64,000 nucleotides of DNA, from the NCBI GenBank assembly GCA_013398175.1, contig VZRZ01001925.1:1590424-1654423 (forward strand), read 5' to 3'. Position numbers and translations under genes: made by a program. Below, piece by piece: positions 48,601 through 62,576 of this stretch (position 1 is its first letter; every line of letters starts with the position of its first letter). Below the pieces are notes generated by a model, which was not told the DNA's origin, did not search any database, and saw only the letters and a list, made by a program, of their open reading frames with translations. This stretch comes from Climacteris rufus. Taxonomy: Eukaryota; Chordata; Aves; Passeriformes; Climacteridae.

Positions 48601-51600
48601 ATCACCTGCACCTTGCCCCTGGAATCGGGGTGGTTCCCACTTTGCGGGGCAGCGCTGGATTTGGCTCGAGCAAAGAGCAGCAGAGAAAGTGTCAGACTTT
48701 GGGAGGTGAGAGGAATGAATGGAACACCCTGGGTCTCAGGACTAAGTGGGAAAGGGCTCTTAGTGAGAGCTGCTGACACGGGACTGAGTCAGAACTCGGC
48801 GCTGCTGGCTGGGACAGATGTCACCTGCAGAATGATGTGGCTCTTCCTAGCAGAGCTTTTCCTTGCAGGCTCTCAGGAGCTGTCAGTACTGGGGTTAACA
48901 GCCACGTAGGCACTAAGGAAAAAGAATGAATAGCTTGAGGAAGGCTAAGCCTTAATACCCAAACAAAGCAAACAAATGGTGTATCGTTTGACGGGGATTA
49001 AGTGAGCTGTGAGATCTCCGGCTCTAGAGGCCCAAGTAGGAAATACAAAGCCTTTGACAGAGGTGGTTTGGCTGTCCCTGCTTGCAGAGGCAGCATCCGT
49101 GTGCTGATGCAGGTGCTGGAGCCGCCCATCTGCCTCTCCCCTTGACTTTCACAGGGATGCTCCTTCTCCCGCACAACATTGTTTGCTCTCCTTGAATGTT
49201 GCTAGCTGGCAGGGAAAGAGATCAGTCTGTTTTTTTCCAGGATAGTCAGCTGATTTCAACCCATGGGAAGTGGTTGAAAAGCAGGAGACAGGTGGGTTGG
49301 CATTCCTGCTTTGTATCCTTCCATAATTCCAGCAGGAGAAGGATAAACGGAGAAGTGCAGTCGCTGGGTACATTTCCGTGTTTGCATTTGAAAGAGCTTG
49401 ATAGGCTGTGATTAATGGGGCTAAATGGGAGCTTGATAAATGGTAAATTCAAACGAACCTCAAACAAAAATGGCTTTACAAGGAGGCCTTTGGGTGCGTG
49501 CAAAGGGCAGGTTGTGGGTCTCTCGAGCTGTTTGGTTTATGGTGAGCAGAGAGCACTGCAAGGGCTCTCCCCTGCCCAGGTGTGTCCTGTGCCCCTGCTG
49601 CAGGGACAGCCCTGTGCCTGTGCACACCCTCCTGCACAGGTTGTTTCTTTCCTGGTTTAAGTTAATATCATGTTCCCAAATTTAGTCTATCACATCTGCA
49701 TCCCGGAGCCCCCATGTCCCCATATCCAAGCTCCAATTAAGGGTGCTCTAAAAGCAGCAGGCCAGCTACCATGGCCTTGCAGATGAGAACCATTGGCCTA
49801 ATCTATTTTTAAAGTGAATTAAACTAGGAAAAGGTACTGCCACTCTAGAATAAGAAGCCACCTGGGGAGTTAACCCAGAATAGTTGTTCTGCTTTGAATT
49901 TGCGCCCTATCTCACTCCAAGATAACTTTCCTTCCATCTGTGCAGGCCCTGTAAATGCAGAATGCAGGGCATGACTTAAGCAGGATCCCCAACAGAGCAA
50001 GGAAAACAGCTTCTTTTTCCTGAGCTCTTCTCTGCATCCACACACACTCCTTAACTCAGGCATCCTTTTCTGTAATGAACCTGCCCAGTTTCGCGCTGGA
50101 TCCCCTGCAGAGGTCTGTGATGCTTTCCCAGCCCCAGCTCTGTGCTTTGCTGTAAAACCCTGACTGCCAGCTCCCACAGCCACCTCTGCTGTCCCCTTGT
50201 GTCCCCATCCAGCTCCTGGGCTGGTCACACACAGTGCGATGAGCATCCCAAATGCTCAGTTCACAGCAGGATTGCACAAAGAGCTTTTCTCAGGCTGGAG
50301 TGAGTCAGTGTGAGCACCAGCTAAGAGGCATCAGGTGGCTTTTTCAGAGCTGGGGCTGCTAGCCTGTGCTGAGCTGGGCTGGCAGGTGTCAATTATTTGC
50401 AGAGGCCAAAGCACTGCTCAGGTGCTGCTCTGATCTTGAGTCGGCCAGGAGGAGGAGTGGTGATACTTGCACCATGGTTTAAGTTGTGCTGAGACGTTGC
50501 TCCTTTGGATTTGTCAAGCTTAAGTTAAATGTATGTAATTTTAACATCTCATGATTCTTTGGGGGCTGACTCATGCTTTCTTGGCCTGAATGAATCATAG
50601 CTCTTGAACTCCGTTGCTAAATTCATTATGCAACAATTACAGGGTTGGAAATGCCACCCTAAGTGCACACAAACAAGCTGGCAGCAATTCCCCCCTCCTT
50701 TTCTCTCACTCTGAGTTGCCAAGAGACCTTCCTTGGGAGTTTGCTTGTTTGCTCTTGTCCCTGCTTTCTAGGTGAGGGTCTGCCTTGTCTTGATTTTCTG
50801 TCCTTGAGCTGGCAGGGGCAGGAGCTGCAGGTTGGGTATGTCTGGAAGAGAAGAGAGAGGACAGCCGAGGAGGAAGGGTGGAGATGGAGAGCTTCACTCA
50901 TCAGGACCAGTTGCCTTATTTTGTGTCAACTGCTCCATGTGGTCTTGTGGCAAAGCCATGGCATCTCTCATGATCCATATGGGAAAACCCCAAGTCTGAG
51001 GCATTGCTCTAAGGTGGCTCCATGTGGTGGTGCTAGAGCTTGGCAGCATTTCACAGGCACAGATTCTGCTTCATGACAGGCTCAGCAGCTCAAAGGTCAA
51101 ATACCCATCCAAGGAGAAAGACCAAGGAAGGCATAAGCCCCGTGCTGGCTGTGAGGTGTCCAGTAATACCTTCATTTTCTCTCCTTACCTAGTGCTAAGC
51201 TGAGATTTAGGGATTTGTGTAGGACTTGGTTTTTTATTAGTAAGGTCTTGAGCAAGAGTTCATCTGGTATGTGAAGCTAAGTGGGTTTTGTGTTGGGTGG
51301 GCTTTGTTTGCTGCCTTGCTTAACCCCCAAAAGCAGCAGGTGGGAGCAGTGCTGTAGGCCTGTCAGTGGGATGCAGAAGGGCCATCCCCACCATCTGCAG
51401 GATCAGATCAGATTTCAGGCTTTAAGGTGCCCCTGCTATCCGACTTTGACTTATACACTGATTTTTCTGCCATGCAAATGATGTTTGTTCTCAGAACAAC
51501 CATTCCAGGGAGGTACATACCCAGTGGCAGGGTTGGTACCTCTGCCCAGAAAGCCTCCCTTAAGAGCATCCATTCTTCCCAGCTGAGTTCTGGTCTGTAA

Positions 51601-54600
51601 GTCTTGGTATCTTTGGGAAGAGTCTCCCATGGACAGGTCTGACTGCACATCAGGACAGCAGAGAAAGGTGTCTAAACCTTGTGCTCATGAGTGGATGAGA
51701 TTTTCTGAGGTTTTCCTTGGTTCTCCTTGGCCTGTGGCAGCCGAGCCCTTGTGCTGGTAATCCCAGAAATGGCAGAAGCAAAGTAAGAACAGGACTGATG
51801 AGAAGGAGAGCTGTACCAGCAATTCTGGTTCCATGCTCGTAAGTTACGTTAATTTAAGTATCCAAAATTTTGTTTTCAAACTAAGAAGTGGTAAATATTT
51901 GTTGAAACTGAATATCAGAACAATTGTGTTGTCAGAGCAGCAAGTCAAGCCAACAACCACCTCTGACTGTGGCCAAGAGGAGATGCAGAAAACACAGAAA
52001 GTAGGGCATGGATGGTGACGTGCGGGTTGATGGCTGCGCCTAAAAATAAGGTTCTTTAGAAACAGAAAATCTGCCTCGCAAGCAAGGCAGTGGCAAGCTG
52101 CTCCCAGAGTCTGATTTTAGGCTGAAACTGGCGATGTTGGCACTGCAGAAAGCTGTGCTAACATTCTGTGAGCATTGTGCTAACAAAACGTTTCGTTTCC
52201 ATCTCATGGCTTGCATGTGAGATAAGGCGAGTTCCTCTGGAGCGGCGCTGGGGCAGAGGTGGAAGTGAGAGGCGGTGCTGGAGCTGCCTTTCCTCGCTGG
52301 CAGCAGCAGCAGCCTGCTTCCCCTGCAGCCTCCCTGCTCATCTGCATCTTAAGGAGCCTTTGTCCTCTTCGAGTGTTGTGCTTCCACTCGCTGGAAGATG
52401 CACTGGTGATATTCCTGCGGGCTTCAAGGGAAAACAGCCTGGGTTGCCCTGATCCGGGGGTGCTGATCTCGGCTCTGCTGTCAGTGGGCTGGCCCTGGTA
52501 CCCTACAGCAGCTATAGGGTGCTGCAGGAGGCCTGTAAGGTCTGGGAGGGTTGGATCAGCAGCCTCAGGGCCCCCTTCTTGCAGGCTGACCTTGACCTGC
52601 AAAGTCTGGGCGAACTGGGGGATGGATTTTTTGGTGACATGTGCGTGGTTGAGCAGAGCAATAAGTCATTGCAGGGTTCACCAAGGTTATAAGGGATGTG
52701 CCTTAGACAGCAAATCCAGATGTTTGAGCTGTATGGAAAAAAGCATCCCACACTGTAGCGTGGATAATTAGTTTTTCCCCAAAGTCTCACCTCTTTGCTC
52801 TCCCAGCACAGCAGAGGCAGGAGGGCAACACCATCCTGAGTAGATGTACAGGCTCCCTGATGGATGCAGGATGGGTCAGAGGGCATCTTTTTGTGTTGTT
52901 TGGTTAAGACCTTTTGAGGATTATTGGAAGTGTTACAGATATGCTCAATAATGTCCATAAGCTTTAGAGCTGAAAGCATTTTGTTAGCAGTAATTAAATG
53001 CAACTGCTGCTTAAAATGGATAGATCAGATGGTTGGGAAGAGAATCCACTCATAAATCTCCCACAAAATCAATATTCCTCCTGTCAGGTGTGTAGCAAAC
53101 ACTTTAAAATTCTGCCAATCACTGGCTTTGTCAGCATGGTGCCATAAAGCTGAGAGAATCACACCTTTGCCTTGGAAAGAGAGAGCAAGGCAGGACTTTG
53201 GTGGGAAAAACCCCCCAGAAAATAATTAAAAATTGAGGAACACAGTCCCCTTGGATGGTACCTCCCTGTGGGGATGCTGTGTCCCCCAGGCTGCTGCAGG
53301 GAGGCACAGTGTGTGGGGGCAGGTGGGATGCCCAGTGTGGGCATTCCCAGGAACAGGCACATCCCTGGGAACATCCGAGAGCCTGCGAGAGCCCTGCTGC
53401 TGACACATCCCACGCTGGCACGGCTTGAGGTGCCTAGGAGCTGCAGATGGAAAATCCAGGCACTTATCTAGCTTGTTGCTGTGCCAGAATAGGGCTGTTC
53501 CCAGGATTTTTTTTTTTTCCCGTGGGCCAAAATATGCGTACATGGCTTTAAACAATGGAAGGATTTCTCTTAAAAAGAGTGGGGTGAGGGTGCAAATAGG
53601 GCTGTAATTTATATCTTAAGGGAAGGGTGTGGGCTCTTCCAGTGGTGTTTTTGAGATTCTGTTGGAAATTAGCTTCGGGGTTGTTTTTGTTTTTTTTTTT
53701 TATTTTTCCCATGTCTTATTTTAAAGCCTGTTTTGAGGAAAAATTGTTGTTTTCCAAATTACAGATCTCTCAATGTGTAGCTGAAAATGCCAGGAAGGGG
53801 GATGCAGTTTTGGAAGCCTCCACACATCTGTCTGTGGCAAGGTTGATAAAAAATGGAAGCTCTAACCAGAAAAACAAATAAAAAGAGGTAATATCCCTGT
53901 CACAGATGGGACGGGCTGCTTTCCCTGCAGGTGTCTGCATTGCAACCCACACTCCCATATAATGTGCTGTGGAAAAAAATAAATGGAGAGCCCAATCGGA
54001 GACTTATGCCCTCAATTAATTTCTGTTCCACATAATCGGAGCTGCCTCATGCCTTTCCTTCAATATTTAACTGCCTGGCTCAGAGGATGGAGCTGCTCTC
54101 GTGCGAGGGAAGTTGGGATTCGCTTCATGTTTGCACAGAAATCCCATTCTGATCTTTCTCTCTTTGCCTAAGGGCAGGGATCCTGCTGCTCCTCTGATGC
54201 TGGAGATAAATTTTGTTAGCAGACGCTTTTCTGCTAAGGAGAGCAAAGGAGAGAGGGGAGTGGTATGTGCTGGATTCTTGAAGGAATAAAATTTCCTTGT
54301 CTTGAAGCATCACCTTGTCTGGAGCTGGTGCCTGGGCTGTCTGGGGCACAGTCAGAGGGGAGCAGGGCAGAGCTCTGCTCGTGGTTTGCATGTGCACCGT
54401 TCTCAGCTCAGGGAGCAAAGGAATCAGTACAATTAGTGGGTGCTCTCTGCAGGTTTACACACCCATCTGTTGGATAGGTTTCTCTGTTGCACTGGATTAA
54501 AAGGGAATGTCTTGTTCTGGTGAAGCTTGAAATTAAGCCCTGAACGTTGTTTCTGATTTTTAACTCTGGTCAAAATCCTGGTTCAATTTTTCATGTTCAG

Positions 54601-57600
54601 ACTGACAGAAATGTCCCTCTCCCTTCTCTTTGTGGAAGTTGATGGCCAAGAGCCCAGGGTGTCCTGGTTTTACTGATGCACTGATCGGCCTGAAAGTGGG
54701 AGGGAAACCCAAGGCTTCACCCTTGGGAAGTACAAGGGGGCTGAGCAGTTTTCCCAGCTCCAAGGCACCGTTCAAGGTGCTCCCAGTACCTGGTCCTGAG
54801 CCACACCTCAAACTGGGGCTGGAATAGCCTGCTCTGCCCATGGATGTGGAGGGAGAGCCAGTGGCAGTGGAGCCTGGCTGGTGGGGAGGGAGCTAGGGAA
54901 TAAAAATAGAGAGGGGAGAAGAAACCCCCAACTCATAGTGAGCATACAAACCATCTACATGCAACCTCTGGATTTGAAAATGTACCCAGGCAGGGGCAGC
55001 TTAACACAGAAAAATGCCAGCTCTGGAGTGCTGTGTGGAGCACACAGAGAAATTGCATTTAATCTGCAGAGTTTCTAGAGGAAGTGTTTCTAAAACGCCT
55101 CCAGGAATGGGGCTGCAGGAGCAGCTTTGCACAGGAGCCACGTGGAGAGAAGCGAGCTCTGAGCTGGTTTAGCTTTAATGCTCTGCCTTGCTCCTAAATC
55201 TTGTGTGTAAACTGTGCTGAGACCCAGAGCCCTTGCCAGCTGTGTCTGCTGAACCCCAGGGCTGAGCTCTGCAGCCACTGCTGTGCCTGGGGACCAGCAC
55301 CAGCTTTGTCACTCCTCACTGGGTGCCACTGGAAGGAGCAGCGTGTTTCCCAGCACGCTGATGTGGGGGAGGACTGCTTGGCACAGAAGGTTTGGGGTTT
55401 TGTTTCGTTTTTATTTTAAGGAAGCCCACATTGAAATATTGATAGGAAAAAGAATGTATATTGTGCCATGTTGAGTGTTTACAGGAAACATATAGGGAAA
55501 ATACTGAGGGGCTTTCCTCAAGCAACTGCCAGTATTGTTAGGAGTGGAACAGTTGGGAGGAGAAAAGAAAGAGGCACTTAAAATTTTCCATTTACCAGCA
55601 TTAGATTTTTTGACTTGCTGCTTCACTTTTTTTCTTCTTGCTTGTATTTCATTCCCTTTGCTGGGAAGGAGCTCATTGAAGACAGAGAGATTATTTGGAA
55701 CTAGAGAGAAAGCGGCCAAACCAAAATGTTTTTAATTCTCTGGAGAAGAACTTAGCTTTAAATTTTGAGCTTTCCATCAAGCTAGAAGATAACTTAGAAT
55801 AGTGCACCTTCACCACCAATGCAGCAGGCAGCAGTGAAACTTCCTTTGCTGCAGAAGGTAAAACAGTATCTTCACTTTAAGAAGGTAATTAGGGCACAGA
55901 TTAAGTTACGTACTTTGCATACAAGAAACCTGTGGGAAAGCCAAGAATCTCTCCTAAAACTCCCAATTTCTGATGAGATATCTCACCCATAAGAATTTTG
56001 TACCTGCTCTCCCCCACCAGCACTCCAGAGCAGATGTAGTTGTGTTCCGTAAGGGGTCTTGGCTGAAATAGTTTTTTTTTTTAAAGTAATATTTCCTTGC
56101 ACTTTCCCTGTCATTCCTTCAGGAGGAACCATTCATCTGGTAGTGCTGAGCATCTGCTGTTTAAAATACTGCTGAAGCCCTGAGTGAGGAAAGGAGCTGT
56201 TTACTTCTAAGATACCAGTGAAATCATGCAGCAACAATTTTCATAATTTTCAGTCCTCTGTGTGGTTAAGCTGTGGGTGCTGTGGGGCTCACAGCACAAC
56301 ACAGGGACAATCACATGGTGCATGCAAGAATTTGCCACCAGAAGCAACAGCCAGAGCTCTTAGAGTAGCACTGAGGGACGAGTAAGTTCCACCAGCACCT
56401 TGTGGCTGGAGCACAGGACTGGAAATAATAATCCTGAGGTGAGTTGGCTGCCCAGAGGAATGCAAGTGTCCTTGTTCTGCCTTCATCTCTTCACCAGTGG
56501 ATGCTGTTGACCTCTGGAGAAGGGTTTGTTGCAGATTATTGTGAAGGCACTGGCTGAGGTGTTTGTCCAGCTGTTGTTTGATGTGCTGCCTTAGGCTGTG
56601 TTCAGATTTCTGACTTCAGCCTTGCCCCCAGCCCTGGTGTGCTGGAGGAGGCAGTGGTCAGTAGCCACCTGTGTCACAGTCCATGCACAGAGATCCAGAC
56701 AAGGGAGGTGGTACAACCTGTCTGGCAGGGCAATATTAAATAAATAAGAAATAAAAATGTAAGCTTCAGAAAAAAAACAGAAAACCCTTCAGGAGGCTGG
56801 AAAAGCTGCTCTGTAGAAAATGAGACTGTGTCCTGTGGCGTTGCAGGTTTTGGGGCTGTGCTTTCTTGAAGGGATATCTGTGGTGATTTGAACTTCCCAG
56901 TTTGCCATGTGTCCCTGCTGGTATCCACCTCTGTGTGTGTGTTCATTTGAAGACCCAGTGGCCAAGTCCCCTGTTGTGTGAGGCTGTAACAGCTCAGGCA
57001 GGGCTCGATGCAGTCCCCTTGCTGATGGAGCTCTAATGAAATGTTTGTCCACAAGGCAGGAGGTGACAGAGGCAGTGATGTAAGGAATGGTTCTGGACTA
57101 TGGTGATCTTAGCATGAAAGACCCTCTTGATTTCATGCACTCTATAGTAATTAAAAAGTAAACTGCACAAAGAGCTCTTGATCCAGCACAGGATCAATGG
57201 GATCCTGAGAGGGGTTTCCCATCTTCCTGAGGGTGCTGCAGGTCAGAGCAGCTCATGTGCTGGTGCTGGGGTGGGGAGTGCCTTGGCAGAGCTGTCATGG
57301 TTATGTGCTCTGTAGGGACACGGATTAGGAAATGACTTGGAGCATGTTCCTCTAGGGAGGGCAGGAGAGGGATGCTGCTGCCCTTCCCACCCCAGTCTGG
57401 GCTGTGGGAAGGAGGGAAGGGACCTCAGCTCCTTGTGTGTGGTCAGCCCCAAGGCACATCCACTGAGCCTCCTGCCTTGTCCTCCCTTGGGGATGCTTGA
57501 ACTCCTGTGCCTGCCTTTCCCTGCTGCTCCTGCCTGTCCCTTGGGCTGTCACCTCCTTCTCTCAGTGGCTTTTTGGCTGTGGATGGTGTTTGGCTTTTGG

Positions 57601-60600
57601 GCTCCAGTGAGCTCTTGCCTTAATCAGGGAGCACGCGATGAAGAGCTGCTCTGCTGCTTCCTCCAGGCCCTGGGAAGATCCTGGCCAACAGCAGGAACAG
57701 CAATGCTGAACATGCATCTTTGGCTGCTCTGTATCCCCAGGCAGGGACAATGCTGAAGGTGATGCCTGAAGGAGAAGCCTGGGAATTCTTCATTGGTGCC
57801 AGTTGCCAGAGGATGGGTTCAGCAGATGGGCTGCAGGGGGATGGGCACCTTGCGTTTCACAGGACAGGGACACCCAGGTTGGCCTTGGCCCTCTCAGGGA
57901 GCAGAAGGGGTAAATTTGGCAATTTCTCACCTTGCCATGGTGACTCTTAATGAAATAAATAAATCAGGCAGCCACCTCCTCTGCTGGCTGCTTATGCAGT
58001 CAGATCCCTGCTACAGCTTTCGTGCTTGGTTTCCAATTCCAGTGGAGAGATTAGCTGGGCGTGGGGAGGAGAGGGCTATTTCTGTCCCTCTTCATGCCAC
58101 TGACTTGGCCTTATGCTGCAGACACCTCACCTCATCATCCAGGCCCAATCCTGCAGGTGTCTCCCCACGAGCAATCCAGTGACTGGGAATGATCTCCTTA
58201 ACTTCAGAAGTGGCTGCTCTCATACCTTGGCCTTGAATTTTCCCTTTGCTTGCAAAGGCACAGCTTAAAGAAATTTCTGTCTTTCATTTCAAGGTGTCCC
58301 GTTCAAGGGTGGCTCTTCCATGGTTTGTGTTTGGTTTTTTCTTTTGAGTGGAATAAAACTGAAATCAGTTGATGACACTTAGGTGAAGGATCCTGTAAGT
58401 GTTTGTGTTCTGCGTCGGTGTCACGCTGTGCTCTAACTACTGCCTTGGGAAGATGTGCCAGAGCATTTTGCAGGTCTCAGCTCCAGCTTCATCATCTGGT
58501 GGGGAAATGGGGAGACTCTCCAGCCTCACTCAGCAGTGTGGCTGCTTTAATAGACCCAGTTCCAACCTCTGCAGTGTTATGGCAAAGTGTCTGCAAGTCG
58601 AATGCTTTGTAGGAAGGTCGAGGGGGCAGCTCTGACTGTGTGACAGTGGAGGAAAACAAATGCCTTTGGTTTTCACCTTTGGGGGATGCAAGTGCAAACC
58701 TCAAAATGTGAAATGGGAAGGAATGTGTGAGTAGGAGACACCCTCAGACAGGATTGGTGGCAGGAGCTGCAACCACTGACTCAGTAAACTCCACTTCACA
58801 GAATTGCTGTCTCTACTTGTATTGTGAGTAACTTTGCCCTGAAAGTCCTTCTGGGCTTAGTGAGGTGAGATGAAATGTACAGGAAACGCAAATTTACCGA
58901 AAAAACCCCACGGTGATGTTGGCCAACACTTGTCTGCTCCTCGCAGGGACCAATCTTTGCCAGGGTCAGAGCCTTTCCCTGCTGCAGTGCTGAGAGGAGG
59001 GGGATGGCACGAGAGCCTTGCCTTCCTTTTGGCCTCTGGAACAGTCCCCACTGTCCCTGCAGGGCTGGGGGCTGTGTGTGTCTGGCAGGATGTGCTCAGC
59101 ATGGTGGCAGCAGTTCTGCTGAGCTCACGGAAACTCAGCTCAGTCCAACACAAGGAATGGCACTTCCCCCCCGCCTTCTTCTTTAAATAAAACAGAAACC
59201 AAAATGCGATGCCTTGCAAACCACAGCCACCCACAGAACCACTTCTGTGTCACTGTGCAGGTGAACAAGTGCTGGGCCCTGGACTTGTGCTATAGTTAGC
59301 CTGGCAGGTTTGTGCAGGAAGTCAATGTGCCATTTCTGTTGGTACAGGGAAGACAGCAGGGCACTGGAAAACAGGCAGCAAGATTGATGGAGCCGAAGTC
59401 TTTCTGAGGCTGTGGAGTCTTTTGGGGTGACAGGGAATTACATCTGTGAGAAGCTGAGCTGTGTCCCCTCCAGGCAGAGCTCTCAGGGTGACCTTTCAGC
59501 TCCTTTAGAGGTTCATTTTCTGGTTGGATCAAGGAGATGCTGGTGTTTGGTACTTCCAGAGATGTCTTGATGTCCGTGGATCTTCCCTCTCTGTTTCACT
59601 CCCCTTTGCAGACCACCTGAATCTCCCATTTCTTCTGTTGTGAGAGCAGAAGAGCTGCTGGAGGATGAGGTGCATGCAGGAAAGCTGAAACGGGAGCAGG
59701 CTGAGTCACACTTCTCCTCTCCTTATAAATCCTGTTGCACTTTCCAAGGTGCAGTCCTAAACCCACCAAGAAAACTTCCAGCTTATTTTGTGAAATGCTG
59801 AAATAAAATTTCTTGCTTTAGTAATCCTGCAGAATTAGGTCCTCATTGCTACTCCAGGTGTGTTTTGGAAAATATTTGTTCATCTTTCAGCAAACAATGG
59901 CAGAAGTGGCCTGGAAAAGGAGCGGGGTGGGAGTGCCGTGTGTGGTATTCTGAGAGGCATTTCCTGCCCTTATCTCCCCTCCTTCGAGGTATTGTAACTG
60001 GGGCTTCAGATCTGCAGGCTGTGTTACTGCAGCAGAGACTGAGATTGCCAACAAAGATACTTCCCAGGAATGCTTCCAGGGGCAGGAGCTGAGTTCACGA
60101 GAGGTGCTGAAGAGCTTTCCAGCCTGTGCTTTTTGTCTGTGCTTGGGAAATGCGTCTGTCCCCAAATGAAAGCTTGAAAGTGGACAAAAAAGTGCATTTT
60201 CCGTGGGGTTTCTGGTGACTGTGGTGAGTCACAGCCCGTGGGGGCTCTGTCAGGGGTCAGGGGGAGCTGTGTGTGGCTCTTGTGCTGTGGAGGAGCCAAG
60301 GCACCTTCCTTTTGCTTTTCAGTGCCATGCTAAAGTCACAAGTTGGTATTTTCCATCTCAGGCAAGTGAATTGGATTTAAATTTCTATGTAGTATCTGTC
60401 TTATGAAAAACTTTTTAAGGATTTGGGTTTGTCCCTGTGTGGAACAAAAGCATTTTTTGGCAATCTCAAATTCTTACCGGATTAAATAGTTGGGGATTTT
60501 CGTTTAGATCTATCCTGAAACCCTCAAGATAAAGTCTGCAGGTGCTGCTGAAGCTGTCCTTGGCCATTTAGTGGAAAAAGCAGCTGTCTGGACCTGCCAG

Positions 60601-62029
60601 TGTGCTCTGGCTGAGTTTGTTTGTTTTCAGTTCCCAAACCAATTATCTGGCGGAGGAAATGGCGTGTCTCGCTGTCAGCCTGCCCAGATATTTATAGGTA
60701 AGGTCAAACCCCTGAGGAAGGTCTGTAGCAGTGTTTAGTAGGTGTGGATGTGTCAGCCTTGTGAAGTTCCCTGGGATGGATGCTTCCCTGCAGCCTCTCA
60801 GAGTGAGGACTGGATGGGCTGAGGTTGGTATCCTCACCCTGGCTCTCAGCCGGGTCTAGCTGCCTCTCTTCTGCTAGTTTTTCCATAAATTCTTTGCATC
60901 CAGTGCATACAAGACTGTTGCTTCCTCTCTTTTGCAGCAGCAGGGTTGAGCTTCAGTTGTCATCTTGAGGCTTTGTCAGGTGCTTGTGGGTACTTGAGTT
61001 CTCCAGTCTCCCTTTCCCGTCAAGACTCTTTCTCCTTTTTCTTCTTCCCCTCTAAGCTGTCTGAACCACAAGAGCTCTCATCTCTGGTTATTTGCTGCTT
61101 ACCTGGATTTTGCACGAGCCATTCAATGTGCTTTGCACGGGTCTGTTTGGAAAGGGCTCGTTCAGTTTGCTTGTGATGTTCTTGGCTTTATTTCAAATGC
61201 ACCTTTTCCTGTTGGACCTCTCCTTAAATCTGGGATGTGTTTCCTTCTCCTGTGCAGCAGGTGACTGCTGCCCATGGCTCCCTGCTTGGTCACTCTGTGG
61301 GTAGTCCTGCTCAGAGGTTTGTCATGGTCACAGCCAGAGTCAGGAGCTGTGAATTGGCTGCTCTCATTGCTGTGCTTGTGGAGCCTGAACAGCAAAAACA
61401 GAGTGATTTAGTGGGTGGTGAAGAGAAAACCCAAAGGAAGAAAGAAATTAACACAACCCCCCATGTTTCTGAGAGCTGAGGTGGTTTAAGTGTTATTAAT
61501 ACTTCCCTGGGAGCCAGGTCTATCCATCTGTCCTTAGATAGGGCTGGGCTGAGGAGGGGCTGATGGATAAACACAAAGAGCACAGATGATGCTCCTGGTG
61601 GGCAGAGCTCCTCCAGGAAAACCTGCTTGGCCTTGGGGCACCAGACAGGTAGCCCCAGGTATCTCCAGCCTCTGGCTTCTGGGTTATTTGTGCTGGGATG
61701 GCCTTGTCTGGTATCTGTGGCTGCTCTGGGCCCTTCCCCTTTGTCTTGGTCCCCTCTCACCTGGGTTTTGCTGCTCAGACCAAAATGCTTCAGGGAGGGG
61801 ACTGCACTCCTGGCTGCAGGATGGGGAATGAGGGCTGATGGAAGGGACCAGCCCAGGGAAGGATGTGTGTCTCAGTACTGAAACTGAGTTGTCTGGCAAA
61901 TGGTATAAAATATGTGGAAGATCTTTGCTCAGTAAAACTTTATTCTGCTCGTAGGAGAGAGTTAATGTGAACAATAAACATGAGTGAGTTGCACACTGGA
62001 ACTTCTGCTTAACCAGGAGGGTTTTGCTT
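45620..62029 (+). other. PPP1R16B: Inferred first intron of PPP1R16B, no coding exon seen
   Basis: No coding exon is supported in these 16.4 kb. Small GC-rich spots at 47,830-47,945 and 48,190-48,310 (gctgcgctgccgccggccc) could be alternative noncoding first exons or enhancers. Runs of T or A (for example near 53,505 and 53,687) are ordinary. That this is an intron rather than intergenic space depends on the promoter being at about 45 kb. Confidence 0.45.
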
Positions 62030-62410
62030 GGGTTTTTGGAGTGGGAAAAGGGGGGAATCACAAAGGGGAGAATCACAAAGGCTGGTAAGAACAATTAAAG
62101 CATTTAGAGCAATTAAAGCACAGTTAGCTTTTTGAGGTGATAGATGTTGCCTGTTGTGTTTTCCAGCAGACTGATCTGTCCTGCTTGTCTGATGATACCT
62201 GGTCTCTCATGCTTGCCTCNGGGTTTTTGGAGTGGGAAAAGGGGGGAATCACAAAGGGGAGAATCACAAAGGCTGGTAAGAACAATTAAAGCATTTAGAG
62301 CAATTAAAGCACAGTTAGCTTTTTGAGGTGATAGATGTTGCCTGTTGTGTTTTCCAGCAGACTGATCTGTCCTGCTTGTCTGATGATACCTGGTCTCTCA
62401 TGCTTGCCTC
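62030..62410 (+). repeat. Exact 190-bp direct duplication separated by one N (assembly artefact)
   Basis: Bases 62,030-62,219 and 62,221-62,410 are identical throughout, with a single N at 62,220 between them. Perfect identity plus a one-base gap is the signature of two contig ends that overlap but were joined without merging. The real genome probably has one copy. Confidence 0.95.
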
Positions 62411-62420
62411 CTCATTTCAG

Positions 62421-62576
62421 GTTCCCAGCCTATTCCCACCGGACACTGCCATGGGCCCTCCCCAGCTCGGCCTCAGGATGCTGGAATAGCAGCAGGTGGC
62501 TGCCATCCCGAGGAGCTGTGGTGGGACACTGCTTCCCACTGGGACACCCTTCCCCTCCCCTCTCTTGGCAGAAGCC
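62421..62576 (+). other. PPP1R16B: PPP1R16B 5' UTR / splice acceptor region
   Basis: Two good acceptors precede the start codon. One ends ctcctcatttcag at 62,420. The other, with a stronger pyrimidine tract (cccctcccctctcttggcag), ends at 62,571, only five bases before the ATG. The nearer one would leave almost no 5' UTR on this exon. Which is used needs transcript data. Confidence 0.5.
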
